From: Paracoccaceae bacterium
Lineage (GTDB): Bacteria > Pseudomonadota > Alphaproteobacteria > Rhodobacterales > Rhodobacteraceae
Reading direction: 5' to 3'
DNA length: 64,000 nt
Assembly: GCA_014654775.1 (NCBI GenBank)
Contig: JACVZW010000087.1
Location: 80,552-144,551 of the forward strand
Shown here: piece after piece, positions 1 to 9,007 of the stretch
Layout: each line of letters begins with the position of its first letter
How positions within the stretch are numbered: the first letter of the stretch is position 1
Notes under the pieces: generated by a model
Seen by the model: the letters and a program-made list of their open reading frames with translations, nothing else
Databases searched by the model: none
Told to the model about the DNA's origin: nothing
Made by a program: the position numbers and the translations under genes

Positions 1-1
1 C

Positions 2-2146
2 CAGTCCAGCCTGCCCGACGGCATGGCCCTGACCTTGATGTACGATGCCACCGAACAGATCAGCGCCTCGATCGAAGAGGTGTTCATCACTATCGCCGAG
101 GCGGTGGCCATCGTCATCCTGATCATCCTTCTCTTCCTCGGCTCGTTTCGGTCGGTGCTGATGCCGGTCGTGACGATCCCGCTGTCGCTGATGGGCGTTC
201 TCTTCGTGCTTTATCTCTTCGGTTATTCGATCAACCTTCTGTCGCTGCTGGCCATGGTGCTCGCCATCGGTCTTGTCGTCGATGACGCGATCGTAGTGGT
301 GGAGAATGTCCACCGCCATATCGAGGAAGGCTTCCGCCCGATTCAGGCGGCCTTCATCGGGATGAAAGAGATCTTTGGCGCGGTCGTTGCCATGACCGTG
401 ACGCTTGCGGCGGTCTTTGCGCCCCTTGCCTTTACCGGGGGCCTGACCGGCGCGCTGTTCCGAGAATTTGCGGTGACGCTGGCAGGATCGGTCATCATTT
501 CGGGCATCGTGGCCGTGACCATCACCCCGATGATGTCTGCGCGCCTGCTGCAGAAGGGCGGGCATTCCCGGTTTCAGATCGCGGTGGACCGCGCTTTCGA
601 CAGGCTGGCCAACTGGTACGAACGCCGTGTCTCCTCCTCGCTCGACTACCGTCCCGTGACGATCCTCGTGGTGGTCGTTCTGGCGGGCTTGACCGGGTAC
701 CTGTTCACCAAGACCTCAACCGAGCTTGCGCCGGAAGAGGATTCCGGCGCGCTCTTCTCTTTCGTCAACGCGCCATCTTATGCCACCTCCGACTACACGC
801 GCACCTATGTCGACCAGATGCGCGCCCTGACGCAGGACCTGCCCGAGCTTTCGGCCAATTTCTCAATCACCGGCTTTGGCGGCGGTACAAATACCGCCAT
901 CGCGCTCTGGGCCTTTAAGGACTGGTCCGAGCGTGACCGCTCGCAGGCCGAGATCCAGCAGGAGTTGCAGGCAAAGATTGGCGGCATCGCGGGGGTTCAG
1001 GCCTTCGTCTTCGCGCCTCCCTCCCTGCCCGGTGCAGGGGGCGGGCTGCCGATCAGCGTGGTGCTGCAATCCACCGGGCCTTCGGACCGCATCTATGAAG
1101 TGGCCGAAGAGGTGAAGGCCGCTGCCATGGCATCGGGCCGATTCATCGTTGTGCAGAACTCGCTCGCCTACGACTCCGCACAGGTGGTGCTCAGGATCGA
1201 CCGCGACCGCGCCGCCGCGCTGAACCTGCCCGCCCGCGACATTGGCACGACATTGGGCCTTCTCGTCGGAGGCGGTGCGATCGCGCAATTCGACCGGGAT
1301 TCGAACAGCTATGACGTGATCATGCAGGTCCCGGCAGAGTATCGAAACAACCCCGAACGGCTGACGGAATTCTATATCCGCTCTGCCACCGGGCAGATGG
1401 TGCCCCTTTCAGCCGTGGTGACGGTGGAGACGGACGTCGCACCCAACGCCATAGAACAGTTCAATCAGCTCAACTCCACCACCATCTCGGCCCTGCCCAT
1501 ACCGGGCGTCTCCACAGGTGATGCCCTGCAGATCATTGTGGACGAGGCGCGCAAAGTCATGCCCGACGGGTTCTTCATCGACTATTCCGGCCAGTCCCGG
1601 CTGGAGGTGACCGAGGGCAACACGATCCTTCTCGCCTTCGGGCTGGCCATCGTGGTGATCTACCTCGTGCTGGCCGCGCAATTCGAAAGCTTCCGCGACC
1701 CTCTGATCATCCTGATGTCGGTGCCATTGTCGATCTTCGGGGCCATCGTGCCGCTGAACCTGGGCCTTGGCACACTGAACATCTACACGCAGGTGGGGTT
1801 GATCACGCTGATCGGGCTGATCACCAAGCACGGCATCCTGCTGGTGGAATTCGCCAATCAGGCGCGGCGCGAACGGGGCCTTTCGGCGCGCGACGGCATT
1901 GTCGCCGCCGCGAAGGTGCGACTGCGTCCCATCCTGATGACCACAGCCGCAATGGCGCTTGGGGTGATCCCGCTGATCATCGCGGATGGTGCTGGTGCGG
2001 CGGCGCGCTATTCCGTGGGCCTTGTGATCTTTTCGGGCATCACGATCGGGACGATCTTCACACTCTTTGTCGTGCCTGCTTTCTACACGCTGATCTCGCG
2101 CAAGGAACTCGCCAAGCCCGTGGAAGACCCAGTCACCTCGCACTGA
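2..2146 (+). CDS. RND efflux transporter permease (AcrB-like), 5'-truncated by window edge
   Basis: Frame is open to the window start; AcrB-like repeated TM blocks and motifs (GLVVDDAIVVVENV, GLITKHGILLVEFANQ). Confidence 0.95.
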   Translation, partial: QSSLPDGMALTLMYDATEQISASIEEVFITIAEAVAIVILIILLFLGSFRSVLMPVVTIPLSLMGVLFVLYLFGYSINLLSLLAMVLAIGLVVDDAIVVVENVHRHIEEGFRPIQAAFIGMKEIFGAVVAMTVTLAAVFAPLAFTGGLTGALFREFAVTLAGSVIISGIVAVTITPMMSARLLQKGGHSRFQIAVDRAFDRLANWYERRVSSSLDYRPVTILVVVVLAGLTGYLFTKTSTELAPEEDSGALFSFVNAPSYATSDYTRTYVDQMRALTQDLPELSANFSITGFGGGTNTAIALWAFKDWSERDRSQAEIQQELQAKIGGIAGVQAFVFAPPSLPGAGGGLPISVVLQSTGPSDRIYEVAEEVKAAAMASGRFIVVQNSLAYDSAQVVLRIDRDRAAALNLPARDIGTTLGLLVGGGAIAQFDRDSNSYDVIMQVPAEYRNNPERLTEFYIRSATGQMVPLSAVVTVETDVAPNAIEQFNQLNSTTISALPIPGVSTGDALQIIVDEARKVMPDGFFIDYSGQSRLEVTEGNTILLAFGLAIVVIYLVLAAQFESFRDPLIILMSVPLSIFGAIVPLNLGLGTLNIYTQVGLITLIGLITKHGILLVEFANQARRERGLSARDGIVAAAKVRLRPILMTTAAMALGVIPLIIADGAGAAARYSVGLVIFSGITIGTIFTLFVVPAFYTLISRKELAKPVEDPVTSH

Positions 2147-2173
2147 CCCCGGCTGACGACGCGTCCGGGGTCA
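2144..2173. terminator. Convergent bidirectional terminator-like stem (TGACCCCGG ... CCGGGGTCA)
   Basis: Perfect 9-bp inverted repeat 2144-2152 / 2165-2173 between convergent genes. Confidence 0.55.
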
Positions 2174-2458
2174 GAGTCCCTCGACGATCACGACGGCAAC
2201 CTCTGCCGCACCGTCCCGTGCCGCCCGCGCGGCGCGGTATTCGTCGGAATGATAGCAGGCGCGTGCGCTGGCCAGATCGGGAAACTCGATCACCACATGC
2301 CGCGTGGCCTGCGGGCCTTCCAGAACCACTGACTCCCCGCCGCGCGCCAGAAAACGCGCCCCGAACCGGGCGAAAGCCGCCGGGGCCAGCGCCTGATAGC
2401 CCCGATAGGCCTCGGGGTCCGTCACCGTGACATGAGCGATCCAGTACGCGGCCATCAT
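2171..2458 (-). CDS. DUF1330-family protein
   Basis: 95 aa, AYWIAHVTVTDPEAYRGYQALAPAAFARFGARFLARGG is DUF1330-like. Confidence 0.85.
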   Translation of the reverse strand: MMAAYWIAHVTVTDPEAYRGYQALAPAAFARFGARFLARGGESVVLEGPQATRHVVIEFPDLASARACYHSDEYRAARAARDGAAEVAVVIVEGL

Positions 2459-3129
2459 TCCCCCTCAAGCGCCCGTTGCGCCAGCATGGCGGCCTCTGTC
2501 AGGTGCTCTTCTACAGCGCGCCGGGCCGCTGCACCGTCCCTCGCGGCAATCGCGGCCGCGATGCGCGCCATCCGTTCCGGCCCCGGCACCGCGCGATCCT
2601 GTGCCGCGAGGGTCAGCGCCCGCAATCGGCTGATCCGCCCATTTAGGCGCTGCACGATCTCCCAAGCGATGTGGTGGCCCGCAGCGGTGAAGATCACTTC
2701 GTAGAAACGGGTCGTCGCCGCGAAGACTCGGTCCTCGCCCCCGTCCCGGATGGAGGCCAGCGCCTCGGCCAAGGCCGCGTCCACGGGCGCATCCGCCCGC
2801 TGCGCGCACGCCTCTGCCGCATTGCCCTCCAGTTGCCGCCTGATCTCATAGACCTGCCGGGCCTGCGCCCAGTCGAGCCGCGCCACAACCGGCCCGCGGT
2901 TGGGAAGCGTTTCGACAAGCCCCTCCGTCTCCAGCACCCGGATCACTTCGCGCACAACAGACCGGCTGACACCCAGCTGATCGCAGAGCGTCCGCTCCAC
3001 CAGCCGCGTCCCGCCCGGGAACCGCCCCGCGATGATCGCCGCACGCAGCCGGTCCAGCGCGATGACACGCAGGGTCTGGGGCGGGCGGTCAATCCGCAAT
3101 TCGTCTGGCGCCATGTGCTCCATGCCCAT
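2455..3129 (-). CDS. GntR family transcriptional regulator (FCD/FadR-like)
   Basis: N-terminal wHTH (LCDQLGVSRSVVREVIRVLETEGLVETLPNRG) plus FCD-like helical C-terminus. Confidence 0.9.
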   Translation of the reverse strand: MGMEHMAPDELRIDRPPQTLRVIALDRLRAAIIAGRFPGGTRLVERTLCDQLGVSRSVVREVIRVLETEGLVETLPNRGPVVARLDWAQARQVYEIRRQLEGNAAEACAQRADAPVDAALAEALASIRDGGEDRVFAATTRFYEVIFTAAGHHIAWEIVQRLNGRISRLRALTLAAQDRAVPGPERMARIAAAIAARDGAAARRAVEEHLTEAAMLAQRALEGE

Positions 3130-3173
3130 CCCCCAAGGCCCGATCCAGCCAACGACTCATTGACAGTCTGTCC

Positions 3174-3195
3174 GATGGTATACCAACATACCATC
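3174..3195. promoter_or_regulatory. Putative GntR operator: GATGGTAT-ACCAAC-ATACCATC
   Basis: Perfect 8-bp inverted repeat in the divergent intergenic region; contains the palindrome TGGTATACCA; TTGACA at 3160-3165. Confidence 0.55.
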
Positions 3196-3217
3196 CATCG
3201 AAAGCCCGAGGTTCCCG

Positions 3218-3820
3218 ATGCCCGCCCAGATCCGCAAGACCCTGCTCCATGTCGAAACGACCCTGATCGAAGGCGGCCGCGCCGCGCCCCGCCCTTTGAA
3301 ACTGATCGGCGCGGCGGCGGTGCTGCGCAACCCCTGGGCTGGGATGGGATTTGTCGAAGACCTTAAGCCCGCGATCCACGAGATCGCGCCCGAACTCGGT
3401 GCATTGCTGACCGGCATGATCCTTGAGGCGGCAGGGGGGGGCGACAAGGTCGAAGGCTATGGCAAAGCCGCCATCTGCGGGCTGAATGGCGAGGTGGAGC
3501 ATGCCTCTGCCCTGATCCACACGCTGCGCTTCGGCAATCACTACCGGCAGGCCGTAGGGGCCAAGACCTATCTCGCCTTCACCAATATTCGGGGCGGGGC
3601 GAACACGCCTGTGATGATCCCGCTGATGGACAAGAATGACGAAGGCCGCCGCTCGCATTACCTGACAGTCCATTTCTCCATCCCCGACGCTCCGGCCGAA
3701 GATGAGATCGTCGTCGCCCTTGGTGCCTCTATCGGCGGGCGGCCGCATCACAGGATCGGCGACCGTTATCAGGATCTGAAGGATCTGGGCCATGATGTCG
3801 CGAACCCTGCGGCTGTCTGA
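3218..3820 (+). CDS. Amino acid synthesis family protein (DUF1185)
   Basis: 200 aa, RKTLLHVETTLIEGGR...AAVLRNPWAG...GKAAICGLNGEVEHASALIH. Confidence 0.8.
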   Translation: MPAQIRKTLLHVETTLIEGGRAAPRPLKLIGAAAVLRNPWAGMGFVEDLKPAIHEIAPELGALLTGMILEAAGGGDKVEGYGKAAICGLNGEVEHASALIHTLRFGNHYRQAVGAKTYLAFTNIRGGANTPVMIPLMDKNDEGRRSHYLTVHFSIPDAPAEDEIVVALGASIGGRPHHRIGDRYQDLKDLGHDVANPAAV

Positions 3821-4622
3821 CGGCCTCTCTGTCGGTCTGATCGAGGTGGGTCCAAAGGATCGGGCCGGGGAACCACTTGTCCTGATCCATGGTGTGGGCC
3901 TCAATTCCCGCGCATGGGCACCGCAGATCGCGGGACTGGCCGCGACGCATAGGGTCTTCGCCGTCGACATGCCCGGGCATGGCGGCTCCTCCCCGCTGCC
4001 AGCTGGCGCGCGGTTGCCCGATTTCGTGACATGGGCAGCGCGGGCCATCCTTGCCCTCAATGCAGGCGCAGTGAATGTGGCGGGCCATTCGATGGGCGCG
4101 CTGATCGCCACCGGGCTGGCCGCCGACTACCCCGAACTCATCCGCCGCGTGGCCGTGCTGAACGCCGTCCACCGCCGGACGCCCGAGGCCCGTGCCGCCG
4201 TCCTGTCCCGCGCCATGGCCATGGCCGAGGGCCGCTTCGACGCGGAAGCCCCACTTGACCGCTGGTTCACCCGCGGGGCCGAGGATGCCGCCCCCCGCGC
4301 GCAGGTCGCGCGCTGGCTGAAGGAAGTGAACCCGCAGGGCTATGCCGCCGCCTATCGTGCCTTCGCAGAAGGCGACGATGTCTATGCCGACCGCTGGGAG
4401 GCGATCTGCTGCCCCGCCCTCGTGCTCACCGCCGATGGCGACCCCAACTCCACGCCCGAGATGACACGACTGATGGCCGCCACCGCCCCCTGCGGCCGCG
4501 CCGTGGTGATCGAAGGGCACCGCCACATGGTCAACCTTACCGCGCCTGACCGCGTCACTGCCGCCCTGCGCGACTGGCTCAACACGCCGATCATGGTGGA
4601 AACCGAAGGGCTGCGCGCATGA
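3792..4622 (+). CDS. Alpha/beta hydrolase
   Basis: LVLIHGVGLNSRAW, nucleophile elbow AGHSMGA, C-terminal His context IEGHRHMVNL. Confidence 0.9.
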   Translation: MMSRTLRLSDGLSVGLIEVGPKDRAGEPLVLIHGVGLNSRAWAPQIAGLAATHRVFAVDMPGHGGSSPLPAGARLPDFVTWAARAILALNAGAVNVAGHSMGALIATGLAADYPELIRRVAVLNAVHRRTPEARAAVLSRAMAMAEGRFDAEAPLDRWFTRGAEDAAPRAQVARWLKEVNPQGYAAAYRAFAEGDDVYADRWEAICCPALVLTADGDPNSTPEMTRLMAATAPCGRAVVIEGHRHMVNLTAPDRVTAALRDWLNTPIMVETEGLRA

Positions 4623-5545
4623 CCGACCCCGCTGCCGCCCGTCGTGCCCTGCGTGATGCCTTCGGCACATTCATGACGGGCGTTACCGTCGTCACCACGA
4701 CCGACGGGGCGGGGCGCCCGCTTGGCTTCACCGCGAACAGCTTCGCCTCTGTCTCGCTCGACCCGCCGCTCCTTCTGGTGCAGATTGCGCAAAATTCCGT
4801 AAATTACGTAAATTTTACAACCGCAGCCCATTTCGCGGTGAACATCCTCGCCGAAGGCCAAAAGGACATTTCCACCACCTTTGCCCGTCCTGTGGCTGAC
4901 CGGTTTGCCGGGATCGACTGGCAGATCGGCCCTGCGGGCAGCCCGATCCTGCCCGACGTGGCGGCTTGGTTCGACTGTACGCTGTTCAAGATGGTGGAGG
5001 CTGGGGACCACGCCATCCTCATCGGTCAGGTGGAGGCCTTCCATGCCACCTCGGCGCCGGGCCTTGGCTACTATCGCGGCACCTATTTCACCCCCGTCGC
5101 CACGCAGGCGACAGTCCCAACGGGGCCGGACATCATCGTGTCGGCCATCCTTGAACAGGGCGGACAGGTCTTTCTGGTGGATGACGGTTTCGGTGGCCTG
5201 ACCCTGCCCACCGCCCGCGTCGGCCGGGACGGCACTGCTGCGGCTCTGACCGCCCTCATCGCCCGGACAGGACTCATTGCCGCGCCCGGCCCGCTCTACT
5301 CTGTCTATGAAGACGTCGCGCGCGGACAGCAGCACATCGCCTTCCGCTGTCCCTGCACGGGGGGCCAGCCCGTGAAGGGCGCCTTCGTAGATCTTGTGCC
5401 AGACAGTTTTGCCGAAGTCACCGATCAGGCGCTCCGCGTCATGCTGGAACGGCTGGCCGAGGAGTCGCGTATGGGCAATTACGGCATCTATTTCGGAAAT
5501 CAGGACAGGGGCCAGATCGCGCTGGTCGCAGGGGAGACCAAGTGA
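4619..5545 (+). CDS. Flavin reductase family protein with C-terminal NUDIX-like extension
   Basis: FMTGVTVVTTTDGAGRPLGFTANSFASVSLDPPLLLV; extra C-terminal ~140 aa; 4-bp overlap with upstream gene. Confidence 0.85.
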   Translation: MTDPAAARRALRDAFGTFMTGVTVVTTTDGAGRPLGFTANSFASVSLDPPLLLVQIAQNSVNYVNFTTAAHFAVNILAEGQKDISTTFARPVADRFAGIDWQIGPAGSPILPDVAAWFDCTLFKMVEAGDHAILIGQVEAFHATSAPGLGYYRGTYFTPVATQATVPTGPDIIVSAILEQGGQVFLVDDGFGGLTLPTARVGRDGTAAALTALIARTGLIAAPGPLYSVYEDVARGQQHIAFRCPCTGGQPVKGAFVDLVPDSFAEVTDQALRVMLERLAEESRMGNYGIYFGNQDRGQIALVAGETK

Positions 5546-6582
5546 TGAAATTCTCGCTCTTCGTGCATATGGAGCGTGTCAGTCCCACCGATCCTGAACC
5601 GCGCCTCTATCAAGAGATGCTGGAGCTGTGCCACATGGCCGACGAGGGCGGCATGTGTGCGATCTGGACGGGTGAGCATCACGGCATGTCCTTCACCATT
5701 GCGCCGAACCCCCTATTGAACCTTGTGGACCTCGCACGGCGGACGAAGAATGTTCGCCTTGGCACCGGCACCGTGATCGCTCCCTTCTGGCATCCGATCA
5801 AACTGGCCGGAGAGGCCGCGATGGCCGACATCATCATGGATGGCCGCCTCGACCTTGGCATCGCGCGGGGGGCCTACAGCTTTGAATATGAACGCATCAT
5901 GCCGGGGCTGGACGCGTGGAACGCAGGCGGCCGGATGCGCGAGTTGATCCCCGCGATCAAGGGCCTCTGGGCCGGGGACTATGCCCATGACGGGCAGTAC
6001 TGGCAGTTTCCCGCCACCACCTCGGCCCCGCAACCGCTGCAGCAGCCGCATCCTCCGATCTGGGTCGCGGCGCGCGACCCCAACAGCCACGAATTCGCGG
6101 TCTCGAACGGCTGTCATGTCCAATGCACGCCGCTCCACAATCCTTTTTCTGAAGTCGAAAGCCTGATGCAGCGCTTCAACGATGCCTGCACCAAGGCACC
6201 CGAGGTCCCACGCCCGAAGATCATGATCCTGCAGCACGGCTATGTCGCGAAAGACCGCGCCGATGCCGAATTGGCTGCGCAAGAACTCAACCACTTCTAC
6301 AACTATTTCGGCGCGTGGTTCGTGAACAAGCGGCCCATTTCAAAGGGTCTGATCGAACCGCTGACCGAGGAAGAGATCGCCGCCCATCCCTTCTATTCGC
6401 CGCAGGTGATGCGGGAAAATCTTCTGATCGGCGACGTGCCCGAGGTAATTGACCGCCTTCACCGGATAAAGGCACTGGGATATGACGAATTCTCGCTCTG
6501 GATCGACAGCGGCCAAAGCTTCGAGAGAAAGCGCGACAGCCTGAAACGCTTCATCGACGATGTGATGCCCGCCTTCCAGTAA
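5542..6582 (+). CDS. LLM class flavin-dependent monooxygenase (luciferase-like)
   Basis: WTGEHHGMSFTIAPNPLLNL, RLGTGTVIAPFWHPIKLAGE; 4-bp overlap with flavin reductase. Confidence 0.92.
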   Translation: MMKFSLFVHMERVSPTDPEPRLYQEMLELCHMADEGGMCAIWTGEHHGMSFTIAPNPLLNLVDLARRTKNVRLGTGTVIAPFWHPIKLAGEAAMADIIMDGRLDLGIARGAYSFEYERIMPGLDAWNAGGRMRELIPAIKGLWAGDYAHDGQYWQFPATTSAPQPLQQPHPPIWVAARDPNSHEFAVSNGCHVQCTPLHNPFSEVESLMQRFNDACTKAPEVPRPKIMILQHGYVAKDRADAELAAQELNHFYNYFGAWFVNKRPISKGLIEPLTEEEIAAHPFYSPQVMRENLLIGDVPEVIDRLHRIKALGYDEFSLWIDSGQSFERKRDSLKRFIDDVMPAFQ

Positions 6583-6592
6583 GGATCCGCGA

Positions 6593-8059
6593 ATGGACCG
6601 CTTTCAGCTTTACATCGACGGGGCCTTCGAGGATGGCGCGGGCCGTTTCCCCAGTCTCGATCCGGCAACGGCCGCACCTTGGGCCGACATGCCCGAAGCG
6701 CGCGAAGCCGAAGTGGACCGCGCCGTGACAGCCGCCCATCGCGCCTTCGTCTCTGGCCCTTGGCCGAAGATGACGGCGACGCAGCGCGGCAAGCTTCTGA
6801 TGCGGCTGGCCGATCTGGTGGCAGAAGCCGCGCCTGAACTGGCGCGGATCGAGACACGCGACACAGGCAAGATCATCCGCGAAACCACCGCGCAGATCGC
6901 CTATGTGGCCGATTATTACCGCTATTACGCCGGGCTGGCCGACAAGATCGAAGGCGCGCATCTGCCGATCGACAAGCCGGATATGGAGGTCTGGCTGCGC
7001 CGCGAACCCGTCGGCGTGGTGGCGGCCATAGTGCCGTGGAATTCGCAGCTGTTCCTTTCGGCGGTCAAGCTCGGCCCCGCCCTCGCCGCGGGCTGCACTG
7101 TGGTGCTCAAAGCATCCGAGGACGGACCTGCGCCGCTTTTGCACTTCGCGCGGCTGATCGATGCGGCGGGCTTTCCGGCTGGCGTGGTGAACATCCTGAC
7201 GGGGTTTGGCCCGACCTGCGGGCGGGTGCTGACCACACATCCCAAAGTGGCCCATATCGCTTTCACCGGCGGGCCCGGCACAGCCCGCGCCGTTGTAAGG
7301 AACTCGGCCGAGAACCTCGCCTCCACCTCGCTGGAACTGGGTGGGAAGTCGCCCTTCATCGTCTTCGACGACGCCGATCTGGACAGCGCCGCCAATGCGC
7401 AGGTCTCGGGCATCTTTGCCGCCACGGGACAGAGTTGCGTGGCAGGGTCGCGCCTGCTCGTGCAGGCCGGCGTCAAAGACGCCTTCCTCGCTCGGCTGAA
7501 GGCAAAGGCGGAGGCGATCCGTGTCGCCGCGCCGGACGACATGGCCACGGAAGTCGGCCCGCTCTGCACCGCCCGCCAGCGCGACCACATCAGCGCCACC
7601 ATCGCCGCTTCGCTGGAAAATGGCGCCATTCTGATCACAGGCGGCAGCCCCCTGCCCGAACCGGGCTTCTTCTTCCCACCCACGATCCTTGACTGTTCCA
7701 TGGCACCCGATGCGCCGGCACTGGGGGAAGAATTCTTCGGCCCCGTTCTTGCCGTCGACAGTTTCGAGACGGAAGAGGAGGCGCTGGAGAAGGCCAATGC
7801 GACGGCCTACGGCCTTGCCTCCGGCGTCTTCACCCGTTCGCTCACCCGCGCGCACCGGATGATCCGCGGCATCCGGGCGGGTGTCGTCTGGGTCAACACC
7901 TATCGCGCCGTCTCTCCCATCGCCCCCTTCGGTGGCCACGGCCTTTCAGGCCATGGCCGCGAAGGAGGCCTTGCTGCCGCATTGGACTATACGCGGACGA
8001 AGACCGTGTGGCTGCGCACCTCGGACGACCCGATCCCCGATCCCTTCGTGATGCGCTAA
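6593..8059 (+). CDS. Aldehyde dehydrogenase
   Basis: PWNSQLFLSAVKLGPALAAGCTVVLK, LELGGKSPFIVF, GQSCVAGSR. Confidence 0.95.
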   Translation: MDRFQLYIDGAFEDGAGRFPSLDPATAAPWADMPEAREAEVDRAVTAAHRAFVSGPWPKMTATQRGKLLMRLADLVAEAAPELARIETRDTGKIIRETTAQIAYVADYYRYYAGLADKIEGAHLPIDKPDMEVWLRREPVGVVAAIVPWNSQLFLSAVKLGPALAAGCTVVLKASEDGPAPLLHFARLIDAAGFPAGVVNILTGFGPTCGRVLTTHPKVAHIAFTGGPGTARAVVRNSAENLASTSLELGGKSPFIVFDDADLDSAANAQVSGIFAATGQSCVAGSRLLVQAGVKDAFLARLKAKAEAIRVAAPDDMATEVGPLCTARQRDHISATIAASLENGAILITGGSPLPEPGFFFPPTILDCSMAPDAPALGEEFFGPVLAVDSFETEEEALEKANATAYGLASGVFTRSLTRAHRMIRGIRAGVVWVNTYRAVSPIAPFGGHGLSGHGREGGLAAALDYTRTKTVWLRTSDDPIPDPFVMR

Positions 8060-8065
8060 GCGCCC

Positions 8066-9007
8066 TTACTCCCCGCGATCCAGCCAGCGCCTGCACATCA
8101 CCTCGGCATCGGCAATGAAGCGTGTATTGCGCTCCGCACCGCCTTCTTCGCTCAGACGCGGGACGATCCATCCCAGATAGGTCACCGCTCGAAGTGCAAG
8201 AAAGAGGCGAAGCGGCCTCGTGTCGATTGTCCGCACCCGGCGATAGCCCGACAGCAGGGCCGCCGCCAGTTCGGAGAAATCAGACTCGTGCCGATGCTTC
8301 AGCAGCGCCGTCGCGATGTCGAAGAGCCGGAACCCCCAGCCGCCATCGTCGAAGTCGATCAGATGCAACCGGTCTCCGTCGAGCAGCACGTTCTCGCGCA
8401 CAAGATCGGCGTGGATCAAACCCTGATCCACTGCCCCGTCGATCCGCGCCAGTTCCACCCGGGCAAGATCACGGAACCGCAAGAAGAGATCCCGCTGCTC
8501 TGGCGACAATGTCGGGTTTTCCCAGAACCGCCCCCAGAGCGGGGTTTCTCCGATCAGCCCTTCGGCATCCCACTTGACCCGCGCGAAACCATCGGGCGGC
8601 AGCCATGCGTCGCAGGCGGCATGGAGGCGCGCCATCTCCTCTCCCAGACGGGAAAAGACGCCTGGCGCATCGGTCAGCGCCAGCGGCCCGCGCCCCTCGC
8701 CCATCGGTTGCCCCGGAAGCCAATCCAGCAGATCGACGCGGAAGTCCCCCACCCGTTCCAGCAAGGCCCCCGACCGCGACGCGATGGGTTGCGGCACCGA
8801 TAGCCCCGCCCGCCGCATCGAATCCATCCAATCCAGTTCCGACCGCAGTTCCGCGTCACTCCGATAGCCCGGCCTTCGCACCCGCAACGCCGCCGTTCCC
8901 CGCGGCGTCTCGACCCGGAACACCCGGTTCTCCCGCCCGGCGACGAGGTGGCACTCCGCCCCCTCCAGCCCCCACAGCGCCAGCGCCTCGGCAACAGGAT
9001 CGGTCAT
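8066..9007 (-). CDS. APH-family small-molecule kinase, predicted amino-alcohol / hydroxy-amine kinase
   Basis: HADLVRENVLLDGDRLHLIDFDDGGWGFRLFDIA (HxDxxxxN and DFD motifs); 4-bp overlap with the phospho-lyase-like gene. Confidence 0.85.
   Translation of the reverse strand: MTDPVAEALALWGLEGAECHLVAGRENRVFRVETPRGTAALRVRRPGYRSDAELRSELDWMDSMRRAGLSVPQPIASRSGALLERVGDFRVDLLDWLPGQPMGEGRGPLALTDAPGVFSRLGEEMARLHAACDAWLPPDGFARVKWDAEGLIGETPLWGRFWENPTLSPEQRDLFLRFRDLARVELARIDGAVDQGLIHADLVRENVLLDGDRLHLIDFDDGGWGFRLFDIATALLKHRHESDFSELAAALLSGYRRVRTIDTRPLRLFLALRAVTYLGWIVPRLSEEGGAERNTRFIADAEVMCRRWLDRGE

Noticed and set aside
6551-7939. 462-aa - strand ORF
   Set aside because: Antisense shadow of the ALDH at 6593-8059.
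8066-9007. Aminoglycoside resistance gene
   Set aside because: APH fold only; overlap with a phospho-lyase-like gene and the hpa operon favours a metabolic kinase.
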